Positions 11,736 to 21,891 of a stretch of 64,000 bases of DNA are shown here, one piece after another. How positions within the stretch are numbered: position 1 is the stretch's first letter; each line of letters begins with the position of its first letter. The position numbers were made by a program, and so were the translations under genes. Origin of the DNA: Brachycybe producta (taxonomy: Eukaryota > Arthropoda > Diplopoda > Playtdesmida > Andrognathidae); NCBI GenBank assembly GCA_036925085.1, contig JAUPFP010000008.1, forward strand, positions 1,709,957-1,773,956. The letters are read 5' to 3'. The notes under the pieces were generated by a model that did not search any database, was not told the origin of the DNA, and worked only from the letters and a program-made list of their open reading frames with translations.

Positions 11736-12379
11736 TTTGGATAGGAAGTTTAGCACTAGCTTTGACTAAGCAATCATTAAGAATACAACCCCCCCCCCCC
11801 TTCCCCCTCCCAAAGTCTCCTAGAAACCAAATTTCACGTTTGTCTTATAGTGCAGTATTGTGTCTGCAGTGAGACAGAAGCACAATTGACTTTAATGGCA
11901 GACCTTGTCAGTGTGAGACCGTGTCTACAGACCACGTGTGACTAGCTTAAGTGTGTTTAGGTAATCACCTACACACACATATTATGTGAAACATAAATCG
12001 TATGTTATACAAAGACAATTACTGTATTACATCTAGGTGTTTACTGCAATAATAATAATGATGATGATGATGATGATTGTATAACGCGTAATCCTCAAAA
12101 ATAAGATAAAAAAAAGAAAAGCTGGTTTATACAGAAAAGTTAAACACCCACACACTACTACTACTAGTACTAGTACTTAGTACTCTCTCTCTCTCTCTTT
12201 CCCAGTAACCATGACAACCAAGTTGAGTATTACTGTGAAACGCTTAGGTGATAGGTAACTTTTCAATAAAGAAGAAGGAGGAGGAGGTCAGTCATAACAA
12301 AAGGCGTTCCTAATTTCAGTCCAAATAGCATCATTAGTATGTTAAAGGGGAACTTCCTGCTTTGCTTATTATCATTATC

Positions 12380-12380
<1 letters not shown>

Positions 12381-12419
<39 letters not shown>
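12381..12419. repeat. (TTA)n microsatellite
   Basis: About 13 perfect trinucleotide units at 12381-12419. Confidence 0.95.
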
Positions 12420-12791
12420 GCATTATTAGCATATAAAACCGGTTGACTCACCTAATTGCCTGAGACAAATTATTATGACTTTAATTAGTTGACAGATAAA
12501 ATTGTCACTTGTCTCTCTCTCTCTCATAACCATGGGGTAAATTTGCATATTTTAAGGCTTTTTTTGTTCTCCTCCTCCCATTTCTCAAACCCACACACAT
12601 AATATTATATAAAACCTCTTGATATTCATTTCAGTTTTTTTTTTCTTCTCTCTTTTCTTTTCTGTGTTTTTTTTTTTATCATTTTTCGTCGTTTACGTGA
12701 TAAAATTGAAAGAAAATTGACATGATGAGATTGCGAAAGCGTGAATAGTATAATTAATAAATATGTTGTGTTCCCTTGGCGTTCAATTGGG

Positions 12792-12792
<1 letters not shown>

Positions 12793-12825
<33 letters not shown>
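12793..12825. repeat. (ATC)n microsatellite
   Basis: About 11 perfect atc units, followed by a short (ca)n tract at about 12831-12848. Confidence 0.95.
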
Positions 12826-13552
12826 GCCGCCACACACACACACACACATCAATCGTGCTCGGAATTGTTATCGTTCTTCTTTCTATTTTCTTATACAACT
12901 ACTAACATTGTGCGTACGTTTCAATGTATTTGCGTGCGTTTACTGTAAAACTAAGTAATGATTGAAGCTAAAACTTTTTTTTTTTCTGCTTGGCTTACAA
13001 TTGGCACGCCCACATCAAATAATCAATTTTTCACCTCTTCGAGCTAATGACAATATTACAGAGTGTTTCAACTAAATTTTGTGTAGTTTTTTTTTTGTTT
13101 GTTTTTGTTTTCAAATTCTATATTCTCGAAGGAAAGAAGAAAAAAATGATAAAAAGGCTCGAATGTCATTTTTACGATGGTCTTCTTATTCTTAAAAATC
13201 TCTTTTCAGAAACAACGTTAAGAAAAATCTCAACATTTTTGTAATTAGAAACTATAATAAATTAAAAATAATTACGACGATATATATCTTTTAACAACTT
13301 ATATGAAAAAGTCTCTATTTTTAAAAAAAAAGTCATTAAAATATCTTTTAACGTAATTTTGTTTTGAAATGATGATATTTTATGTTTAAAAAAAAAATAT
13401 TTTTTCAAATTATACTGAGAAGTTTTCTTCCTGAAAATAAATTTGTCATATTCATAAATTAGTCTAATAATTAAGAATAATTTGTCAACAATTATTGTTG
13501 ACATACTTTTCTTACGGTGGTTTTAAAGTGTTTAAACGCCTTTAGTACTCTG

Positions 13553-13817
13553 GTTATTCTGTCTTTCAAGAGAAACTTGAAAGTGTTTTAGAAACTAGAA
13601 GGGTAGCTGAATCACTTATGAAAGTTTGAAAATGACCTAACTTTTAAGCAGACAATATTTTTTTTTTATTAATTTTTGTTCATGAAAAAATTATTTTAAA
13701 AGATAATATCATCATGAAAATACTATTATAAGTCATTTAGCTATTGTTATAGTTTCTAGCAAACATTCAGTTTCTCCTTTAGTATTGAGTTGCTCTCCTA
13801 AAAAAAAGAGAATAATC
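13553..13817. mobile_element. Foldback element, family A copy 1
   Basis: It begins 'gttattctgtctttcaag', then 'gtgttttagaaactagaagg', and ends with the inverted counterpart (agtttctagcaaac ... agagaataatc). The arms cover most of the element and pair with mismatches. The same arms recur at 14.77, 17.11, 23.09, 29.43 and 63.28 kb. Confidence 0.75.
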
Positions 13818-14346
13818 ACGAGTTCGAAAAAAAATCTTCTGAAAGAAAAAAAAAAGCTTACGTCAATCTTTAAACTATTAAACATAAAAAAGCTAATTTT
13901 CTCTGGGAGTCACTTTGATGATTATATATATATATAAAATATATATATATGAAAGGACTGAGGCTCGCTCACCTGTGACTCCGAGAAACGACTTTGGAAC
14001 CTTTAGAGAACAACATCGAGAACAGAAATGGTTGCCACAATTACAGCAGATGTACTTTTTTGTTGTTCATGTTTGAATAAAGAAAAAAAAAAGGGTTGAA
14101 AAGGATAAAGTCGACGACGGAGACGAAAAAGAAAAACCCTTTGAGAAACGTTTCTTAGGAGTTAGGCAGAGAGAGAAAAAAAAAGGGATGGGTGACTTAA
14201 TTTAACTAACCTTTCGCTTTAAGATGGACATAAATGCTGTTTGGCAACCAGTACATGATCCTTTGTTAGATAACAAGTGAGAGAAAAAAAAAACCATTTT
14301 GTCAGATTTTTTTTAAAGAGAGAATAAAGGGAGGGGGGGGGGATGG

Positions 14347-16275
14347 TTAGAGACCAGCACTTCCTTGGTTTTGTCTCCTTCTGAGGTCCATCAGTTTCTT
14401 GACCACGTTAGTTCGATGTTTGCTACTCGTGTTGTTGCCAATCTCTTCCGAGTTCGGTCTCATTTCGGTCGATTCGGAAGAATCTTGTTCGTCATCGTCG
14501 ACGATTAACATACTATCGTCAACCTTTAGATTGCAAATTTGAGACAAAATAAAAAGAATTAACTTCTATCTCTCTCTCTCTTGTCTTTTTCTATTTCGAT
14601 GATTTTCATTTTACATCGGATTCTTCTGTTTCTAATTTCGTTTCTTCTGTTCGTGTTTTCGTGTCGACTTTATTGCGATCGGTGTCTTCGTTCGAGTTCG
14701 ATTCTGTATGGAAATTGAATCATTTAAATTTGGATTTAAAAGTGTAAATTCCACTCGAACTGTGATTATTCTGTCATTCTTTAAAAACTAGAAGGGTAGC
14801 AGTCACTCAATCACTTACGGATATTTTTGATATCTTTTAAAAATAAGCTTTTTATGTCAATTTGAAAAAAAAAACTCAACTTTAAACAAACGACATTTTT
14901 TTAATTTTTGTCTATAAAAAGTTTATTTTGAAAGCTACCCTTCTAGTTTCTAACACGCTTTCAATTTCTATTTAGTGTTGTTCTTCTGAAATGAAGAATA
15001 AACAGGGGCCTCGTTACAGAAAGATAATACTGTCATATGACAGTAAATTGTCATATCTAGCTCATAACCTTGTAATAAGTTACCAAAAAAAAAGCAAATT
15101 ACAAAATATTATTGAAACAATAGTTGTCATATGACTGCCATTGACTGGTGTGACCAATGTAGTGACATTAGGTATGACTGTCACAATTTTATGACTTTTT
15201 TCTGTAATTAGGCTCCAGAGTTCTAAAATCAGTTTGTTCATAAAACTTTTTAAATACACTAATACCTCGCTTTACGACCGAGATACGTTCCTGAAAACTT
15301 AGCTGTAAAATGAAATTGCCGTATAACGAATCATTTATTTTCACCATAACCGACAACATATTAAAATGCATGTAAATTTATGATTTCACCGTTGTTGTTT
15401 TTTTTTGCCGTGTATCGACAAATTTTGAGCTGTAAATCGAAACTGAGCTATAATTTTAAAAAGGCCTTTATAGCGAAATATGCTGCTATATAAAGAGTAG
15501 GCCGTATAGCGAGGTATGAGTTTATAGTTGTGAATCCAATCTTCAGATTTAATTCTGTTACCTAAAATGATGGTTTTTGAAAGTGTGCCTCGTCCTCCTC
15601 CTCCTCCACCACATTTGTTCTGATATTTATGCAAATAAAGGCCACTTCCAAGCACGATCGAATTGTTTGCAACAAAAATAGTTATTCTTAAGTCGAACGC
15701 ATAAAGAAGAATTGCAAATGTTGCAATTGTTCCAATAAAACTTTAGAAAACGAAATAGGGAGAAAGACACAAAAAAAAAAAAATAAAGAAAGAGACGGTA
15801 ATAATTGTGATTATATAGATCCTGGAAATTGAGGCAATTTCTGAGAGAGAGAGAGAGAGAAAGAAGATTGTCCACCCACGCAAGAGAAAGTAAAGGGTTT
15901 TCCCATTTGAGAATGTTGTACATTTTCTCAAGTTTCTCGTTTAAGGAGGCGAGAGTCGTATCGATTTGAACCAATCTATGAAGAAGAAAAAAAAGAAGAG
16001 ACAAACATTTGAGATTAAAAACGAAGACAGGGAGGGAGGGAGGAGAGGGTTGATGGGTTCAGATCCCCTCCCCCCACATACACATTTCTGTATTCTTGTA
16101 AGATTTTCTGTTCGTCCGCCCAACTATGATGAAGGTAAGCCTGAAGGGCACTCGCCTCCAGTTCGTGGTCCGGAAACAGTTTGATGAAGATTCTAGTGTG
16201 GTGATGCAAAATGCCAAGTCCACAACTTATTACAAGTCCCACAATAAATACAACCAATGTGTAGCCTTTAAACAT
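14347..16275 (-). CDS. Unrecognised single-pass membrane protein with acidic C-terminus (partial model)
   Basis: I do not recognise this family. Exon 1 (16275-16082) starts at an ATG and encodes an N-terminal hydrophobic segment of about 20 residues (YTLVVFIVGLVISCGLGI), then a His/Phe-rich linker. Its donor GTATGT joins in phase to an exon starting at 15975 (after catag), which encodes a probable coiled coil (TTLASLNEKLEKMYNILK). Two 3' exons are well phased to each other: 14703-14615 (Glu/Asp/Lys/Thr-rich, acceptor ccatacag) and 14523-14347, with an acidic DSMLIVDDDEQDSSESTEMR run, a basic KKLMDLRRRQ tail and a stop at 14347-14349. The second exon's 3' end and any exon between 15.88 and 14.70 kb are unsolved, because its visible donors do not match the phase of the next exon. 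It is likely a small signal-anchored protein. The orientation matches TMEM127 to its right. Confidence 0.6.
14765..15002. mobile_element. Foldback element, family A copy 2, inside the unknown gene
   Basis: The left arm 'attattctgtcattct...aaactagaagggtagc' pairs with the right arm 'gctacccttctagtttctaa ... gaagaataa'. It lies in the intron upstream of the 14703-14615 exon. Confidence 0.8.
15006..15212. mobile_element. MITE-like element with TIRs
   Basis: The left end 'gggcctcgttacagaaagat' pairs with the right end 'ttctgtaattaggctcc'. Inner words 'actgtcatatgacagt' and 'tgactgtcacaatttt' are also inverted. It abuts family A copy 2 and has no coding capacity. Confidence 0.6.
15256..15522. mobile_element. 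Tigger/pogo-like MITE
   Basis: The left end 'actaatacctcgctttacga' and right end 'cgtatagcgaggtatgag' form inverted repeats of about 20 bp with few mismatches. The 'ATACCTCG' end resembles pogo/Tigger-type TIRs as I know them. The interior contains repeated 'tgtaaatcgaaactgagcta'-type words and no transposase. The frame at 15189-15371 is only this repeat. Confidence 0.6.
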
Positions 16276-17109
16276 AAAGAAAATGAGATTTCATTACGTT
16301 GACATTATTTGAACCTTCTTTATGGTTACAAAAGTTGGTTATTTTATTCTTATAAACAAGAATAAAAGGTGAATTTTTCTATGAACGTATTTTATTTGAT
16401 TTTATTTGAAAAAAGATGTTAAAATTTGGTGAACGTTATTTTTTAAATGGGAAAAAAAAATGTTTGATTTTAAAGATTTCAAGCAATGAAAAATACTTTC
16501 AGAGCTTTTGGCACACAGGCGACTTTTAATTTAAAGTCACCTGTGTGTCAAGGTAGGTGTTTTTTCCATAGAAAATACATTATGACGACAGCTCAGCTAC
16601 TTTCGACTCCATTGTCGTCAAAAAAGTCTTTCAAACGTCGCCTGTGTGTCAAGGTACTTAGCATATTTATTTATTCACCTACTATTCCAGTTTCTAACAA
16701 ACCTAGATTTTTTTTTCTTTTAGATTTTTTACGCCAATTTTGTATAGTTTTGTCTGAGATACAATTTATTGTAAAAACAATTTATTAAAAGTTTTAATTT
16801 TATTCAAACTGTTACCATGAAAAGTTTATTTTGAAAGAAGACATAATGAAAATGTGTTTGTTTTCATTTAATAAAAGATACCTCCTTGAATTACACTCAT
16901 AGTTCTTATTAAAGTTGTTTCTAATACAAAGAATAACCAATTTTTTTAACCATAAATCGTTAATAATATGAGTTTTGTAAACCAGTTGGTACGATTACTG
17001 TCGTGATGTTAATCAGTAGCCACAAGATAAAAGTTAACTTAGCATATCTCCAACTAAACCAACCAAAAAAAGAAAAATTAACATGTTTTAAAAGTTGCCA
17101 TTATGTATG

Positions 17110-17413
17110 AGAATAACAGAAGCAATATTAAGATGAAATTGAATGTGGTTTTTTTTTTAAAAAAAAACTAGAAGATTAAATGAATCACTTTATTTTTTAT
17201 ATCTTTTTAAATACATTTTTTTTGTCAATTGTCAATTTTTTTTCATTTAAACATAAAAAAAGAAAAACTTAAAATTTGTATTTAAATAGCGTTAAAAAGT
17301 TTATTGAAAAAAGTTATGAACCTGAAAATAATCTTAATTGATTCATTTACTATTCTAGTTTATAAAACACTTTTGAAAGTTTCTTCAAAAGTTGATTTTA
17401 GAATGAAGAATAA
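17110..17413. mobile_element. Foldback element, family A copy 3
   Basis: The left arm 'gagaataacagaag...aaaactagaagattaaatga' pairs with the right arm 'tcatttactattctagttta ... gaatgaagaataa'. It is more diverged than copies 1 and 2. Confidence 0.65.
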
Positions 17414-17481
17414 TAAAAGTTCTGTTGTTGAAAGTAAACTATTTTATTATTTATCTCTTTTTTTTTAGGAATTCTTCTAAT

Positions 17482-17703
17482 TTCAGTGCTTCAGAGGTAA
17501 ACTATGTTAAGTCACAAAACCTATACTTGCAGGAGAATCATTGAAGGAATAGGACTTAACATGATATACCGCCATCTAGCGGCAGATGTGTAAAACTGTG
17601 TGAACTTTTAACACTGTTAACAAGCTGATTTATAAAAATGTAAAAATCTTGTATTTTTTTAAAAAAAATGTGACTTAACACAGTTTACCTCTGAAGCACT
17701 GAA
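17482..17703. mobile_element. MITE with 34-bp near-perfect TIRs
   Basis: The left TIR 'ttcagtgcttcagaggtaaa...gttaagtcac' and the right TIR (its reverse complement, ending cactgaa at 17703) differ at one position in 34. The inside carries 'taccgccatctagcggcaga'. The CAGTG-type terminus is hAT-like, but I could not read a convincing target duplication. It is about 222 bp, non-coding and probably young. Confidence 0.85.
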
Positions 17704-19897
17704 TTTACATTATGAAATTATAATTAATTCAAATATATATTTTAAGAAAATATATAAATTATTTAAAATTTAAAAAAAAAAATAAAAAATTCCAGTAATT
17801 TAATTTTTTTAAAAAAAGAACATTTTTAATTAGGGTAATTAATTAAGACTCGCCTAATGATGGCATAAATGGCCCTCATTAGTTTCACAATTGGCCGCGA
17901 GAGGGCCGCGAAGCAACGGGCGTGCCACAAGAAAACTGTGACGTCAAACACGTGGACATCGCCATTCTCGCTCTTGTGCGCCATCTATCGTCCAAAATTA
18001 AAACTATAATCTAAAATGAAAAAAAAGTATATACTGTATATTAATTAATTTTCCTTTAATTTGTTTTTAATTGATAACATTAATGAGACAATATCGAAAA
18101 TATTGCGCATATATAATTCAGCCAATCAAAAAGAAAAAATAATTTATCACGATCTTTGACCGCGACCCACTTACGCAACCGCAACCGCAACCGCAACCCA
18201 CTTACGTAACAGCTGTTGTCCATCCAGACATACATAACCGATAATCGACGAAAGGTCACATCTTTCATAGACACCTATGTTATCGTGTTTATACCCTTTA
18301 TTCTACTTTACCCTACTTTATTCAGTTTATTAATTAAACCGAACTTTAAATGTATTTTTAACAGTCCCTTCTCTATTCATTTGCGCTTATTTTAATACGT
18401 TGCACCTTAAGAATATGAATCGAACACTCAAAATATAACAAAATACGTTTATTTGACGTTGATCATATGATCGCGATTAACGTCAATTTTAACACAAAGC
18501 GCCAAATTTGGAAAATTCAGTCTTTTTTATGATTAAAAATAAACCCACTTACCCCATTTCAATACTTATTTCTGAGATGATGAAATCTCAGTTATGTAAT
18601 TTACATACCATTCACAGGAAGATCCATATAGCTCCATTATTGTCATTCATTCCTTTTCTCTTTAAAACTATTGTTTCTGATCGCTTACTCTTGTCTTGCC
18701 TTCTCGCCTCCTCATCCTTCTCATTCAATGGCAAATATAGGGCGCTTCTATTAAAAATAATAATAGAGCCCTTACTTTGGGCTATAAATTAACCTCAAAC
18801 ACATTAAACATTTTTGTAAAAAAAAAATACATTAAAAAATAAGGGAAATATTTGAAAATTGGGGGGAGAGTTGTACCCAGTGTAAAATATCCCTGTTTTA
18901 ACTAAACTAATTTGTTGAATTTGGTTTTAAATGGCCCAAAAATGCCTCAGTAAATCTCAACTAGCCCTAAAAATATCAAAAATATATAGATTCAACAATT
19001 TAAAAAAAAAAAAGTATATAGATGTATAGGCTTGCTTTTTAAAATGCCCAAAATACAAAAAGTGCACCCTGAAATGTCTCGTAAAGGAAAAGGCTTATTT
19101 TTTAGAATTCAAAACCCCTCTTTGTAAAACACATTCATTTCATTTACAACTTCAGCATTGATTTTAATGATAATATAGAAATAACTATGAAAATAAAGTT
19201 CAACATCTCAAATATAAATACACAATTGTATTTTATTTTATTAAGAAAATCAATTTTTCTTATAAGACTCAACAACAATAGAAAACCTGAGATGAAAATA
19301 TGCAAATTTACACACACACACAAACAAACACACACATGCGGTATCCACAAATTAATAACTACAAAGTGGATTTTCTTATAATAAACCTAATAATGCATAA
19401 ATTTTTATTATTTACAATTTGCAATAGCATTCGTATTATCATTTTTTTAAAAAACAAAAAAATTCCTATGTCAATAATATAAATATTAACTATCTTTTCA
19501 TGTATTTTTATTATGAAAAAAATAATAGAAATTGTTTGTTTGTCTTAAGTCTGTGGAATAAAAGAAAATTAATCAAAATACTAATTACATTTGTAAAAGA
19601 AATGTTGTTTCTCAATGAAGGCACATTTCAATCTCAAAAGATGTTCAGATGAAAAGAGAAGAGAGTTTGTTGTTCATTCAAATGTAAGAAAGTTTGAAAT
19701 ACACAAAAAAACTGCCTGTTTATATTTTTCTTTACAATTAACTTTAAACACAATTGTTTGTGGCAGTTTCAAAGTGAACAAATTCATTTTTATGAAACGT
19801 TTTATTCTTTTCAACTCTTTAATAAACGCACAATCGAACAAAACAAACTTTGAAATCTTTCATCTTTGCATCAAAACATCTCTTACCCTTTTTGTGT

Positions 19898-19903
19898 TTT
19901 ATT
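19898..19903 (-). terminator. Candidate TMEM127 polyadenylation signal
   Basis: AATAAA on the minus strand (TTTATT on plus), about 100 nt past the TMEM127 stop codon. Its position is plausible, but the assignment is inference from the hexamer alone. Confidence 0.45.
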
Positions 19904-20004
19904 TGGTTTAGATCATTTTTTTCTAAAGTAATTACTTTACAATTGTTTCTTCTTACTACAATTTAAATAAAAGAAAATATGTATTGAATCTGAAATGTTT
20001 TAGT

Positions 20005-21041
20005 TCAAGGCGTATAAGGAGGTGGCGGTGTCGGATACTGAATCCTATCTGATCCGGACGAACCGAGGCAATTGACGGAGAACGTCTCGACGCCATCTAG
20101 ATCATCCAGAAGAGCGTCGTCTCGAACGTCGTCCGTCGGAGGATACCTTTTGAGTAGATTTGCGGCCGACGCCAGAACGGCAACGGCACCAGCTGCAGTC
20201 ACGAGAAAGAAACTCACTTCGAATTTAACTTCGACTCGAGTTCCTCTGTTCAATTTTGAAAGTTCCAGTTCGTGAGCTAACAATGTGGACAGATAGTAAC
20301 ACAAACCGATTACATTCACGCAGAAAACGACTGAAACAAAAAAGAAAGATTCCGATATATGAGAAAGGAGGTTACGAACTTACGAAATTTCGATTGGGAG
20401 CTGCTTAGCCTCTATATAATAACTTGTACAGCTCTTATGAAGGCTAGCTAGCAGCTTCTGATCGAAAGAATACTCTGAACTAATGACTTTTTTACCTGTG
20501 AGAATGCTACCCACTGCGTTTCTCTTGAGAACCTTAAGCATCTTATGCGTAACTCCAAATGTGTCTAACGAAAAGGCGAACAGACTTGAGACGATTGCCA
20601 GAAATACGAAAGCGATGACGACTCGAAAGAGAGTGACGATCTGTGGAGTCACGCAGTCTGAAAGAGCTGTCAAAAGAGACAAAAAATGTCATTAATAAAT
20701 AGAATGTCGATCGGGATGTGAGTTGAAATCCTACTCTCGTCATAACCGTGGTAGATAAACCCTCCTCCTCCTCCTCGATCTGTACTAGAACCGGGATTCG
20801 AATGAGTTTGATCGTCGTAACGGTTTTCGAAGTAACCAATATAAAAGAACTCGTAAGCTCCCAAGTATTTCCTTTGACATGAACCACCTCCACCTTTTAA
20901 AAAGAACCACTTTGGTTGTGCCAATGAGGTACATAAGAGGACAGTGACAATTATGCTCAAAAGAGATGCCAAAATGTTCCGTTCTCTATCTTTGGACGAT
21001 GCGTTCCACCTTCTACGGTGGTAATTCATAGGCGAATACAT
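20005..21041 (-). CDS. TMEM127: TMEM127, four-pass endolysosomal/plasma membrane protein
   Basis: There are three coding exons, all with GT-AG borders in phase: 21041-20735, 20666-20496 and 20330-20005 (stop 20007-20005), giving 267 aa. The start is the ATG at 21041; the protein then begins MYSP, as in vertebrates (MYAP). Predicted membrane segments lie at about 23-41, 112-136, 160-178 and 196-216. Family landmarks are LAQPKWF after segment 1, TPQIVTLFRV, the SLFAFSLDTFG block, and SAANLLKRYPP. The tail ends PPPPYTP, a PPxY motif of the kind bound by NEDD4-type WW domains. In mammals TMEM127 is an endosome/lysosome-associated tumour suppressor that restrains mTORC1 signalling; that role here is inferred by homology. 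It is longer than the human protein (238 aa) because the loop between segments 1 and 2 holds glycine runs (about 50-53 and again near 90). It is divergent from MED28. Confidence 0.93.
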
Positions 21042-21891
21042 CTTTTTTTTTTCTTCTTCTTATCCTTAATACAATTTAACAAAATTAAAAACACCTTAAA
21101 AAGAAAACAGAAAGAGAGACACTTAAAACAAACGACCCCCTTCGTTCTTTTCTAAAGTCTATTTGTTATGATTTTTGAACCAATCACGACATTGCAACTG
21201 TAATTGCTAACTTACTCGTTCCTTCTTCCTTATATAATAACAATTTAAGATTAAGGAAAACCTAAAACAAAACTATTCACTAAGGAAATGATTTCACGTT
21301 CGTAAATACCCTTTTTAGGGGAAGCCATTTTTAATAGGTTTTTTTTTTCTAGATAAGGCAGTGACGTAACTAATCGAAAATATCGTTTATCGACTAGTTG
21401 CGCCTGTTTAGAAGCTCACTATAATATTATTGTTTTGTATTGTTTCCTAATATGATAAGTCTATTATAAATAATACATTGAATAAGTAGTATGCAGCCTC
21501 TTTTATAGAATTTTTATTGTTGATTTTATTTATATCTTAATAATTTCTTTTTTTTTTACATGTCTTTGAGTATACTATGACGCTTTAACATATATATTAT
21601 GTTATGATCGATTATATTTGCCTTTATTTGTCTCGTGTTTACATACTGGCACAACTGTTTGAAGTTGATGCGACGACAATTAAGTGTAGTAAAATGGCGA
21701 CTTATTACTATTAATGTTAACGGTACATGTTGCCATCTTTTGTATCCCTTTGGCTAATTTTGGCAATAACTTGCGCTTCATAATTGCATTTTATTTTGGT
21801 ACACACATGCCATCTATAAGTGAATGCCGTGTATGGCCGTGTTGTCAGATAACAATACATTATCAAAATTTATTTTATTTGTCAAAAAGCA
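21042..21891. promoter_or_regulatory. Putative bidirectional promoter region TMEM127/MED28
   Basis: The start codons of TMEM127 (minus) and MED28 (plus) face away from each other, 850 bp apart. The interval holds a CCAAT box on the plus strand at 21180-21184 and a 'tatcgtttatcga' palindrome near 21381-21393. Transcription start sites cannot be read from sequence. There is no TATA box I would trust. Confidence 0.45.

Larger units (their letters stand above)
11736..14346. other. Gene-free intergenic stretch with microsatellites
   Basis: About 11742-11790 is part of a dispersed repeat also seen at 38.9 kb, followed by a C10 run. There are (TTA)n and (CAT)n microsatellites and a foldback element at 13.55 kb. 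The frames at 12263-12451, 12763-12958, 13047-13244 and 13262-13504 are microsatellite or A/T-run translations. No gene is supported. Confidence 0.5.
16276..20004. other. Intergenic stretch with small transposons
   Basis: No exon is recognised. A palindromic patch at about 16500-16660 repeats 'cacctgtgtgtcaaggta'. Foldback and TIR elements follow at 17.1-17.7 kb, then a GC-richer patch at 17870-17990 and a (gcaacc)n patch at about 18172-18200. Frames at 16486-16788, 18080-18274, 18508-18792, 19144-19482 and 19615-19911 lack domain or splice evidence. The last 100 bp is probably the TMEM127 3'UTR. Confidence 0.5.

Noticed and set aside
15841-15866. Acceptor after a (tc)n tract in the unknown minus-strand gene
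   Set aside because: It would need an intron of about 43 nt and gives no phase that continues into the 14703-14615 exon, so I left that part of the model open.
18080-18274. Frame with alternating Leu-Arg run
   Set aside because: It is the complement of a (gcaacc)n simple repeat.
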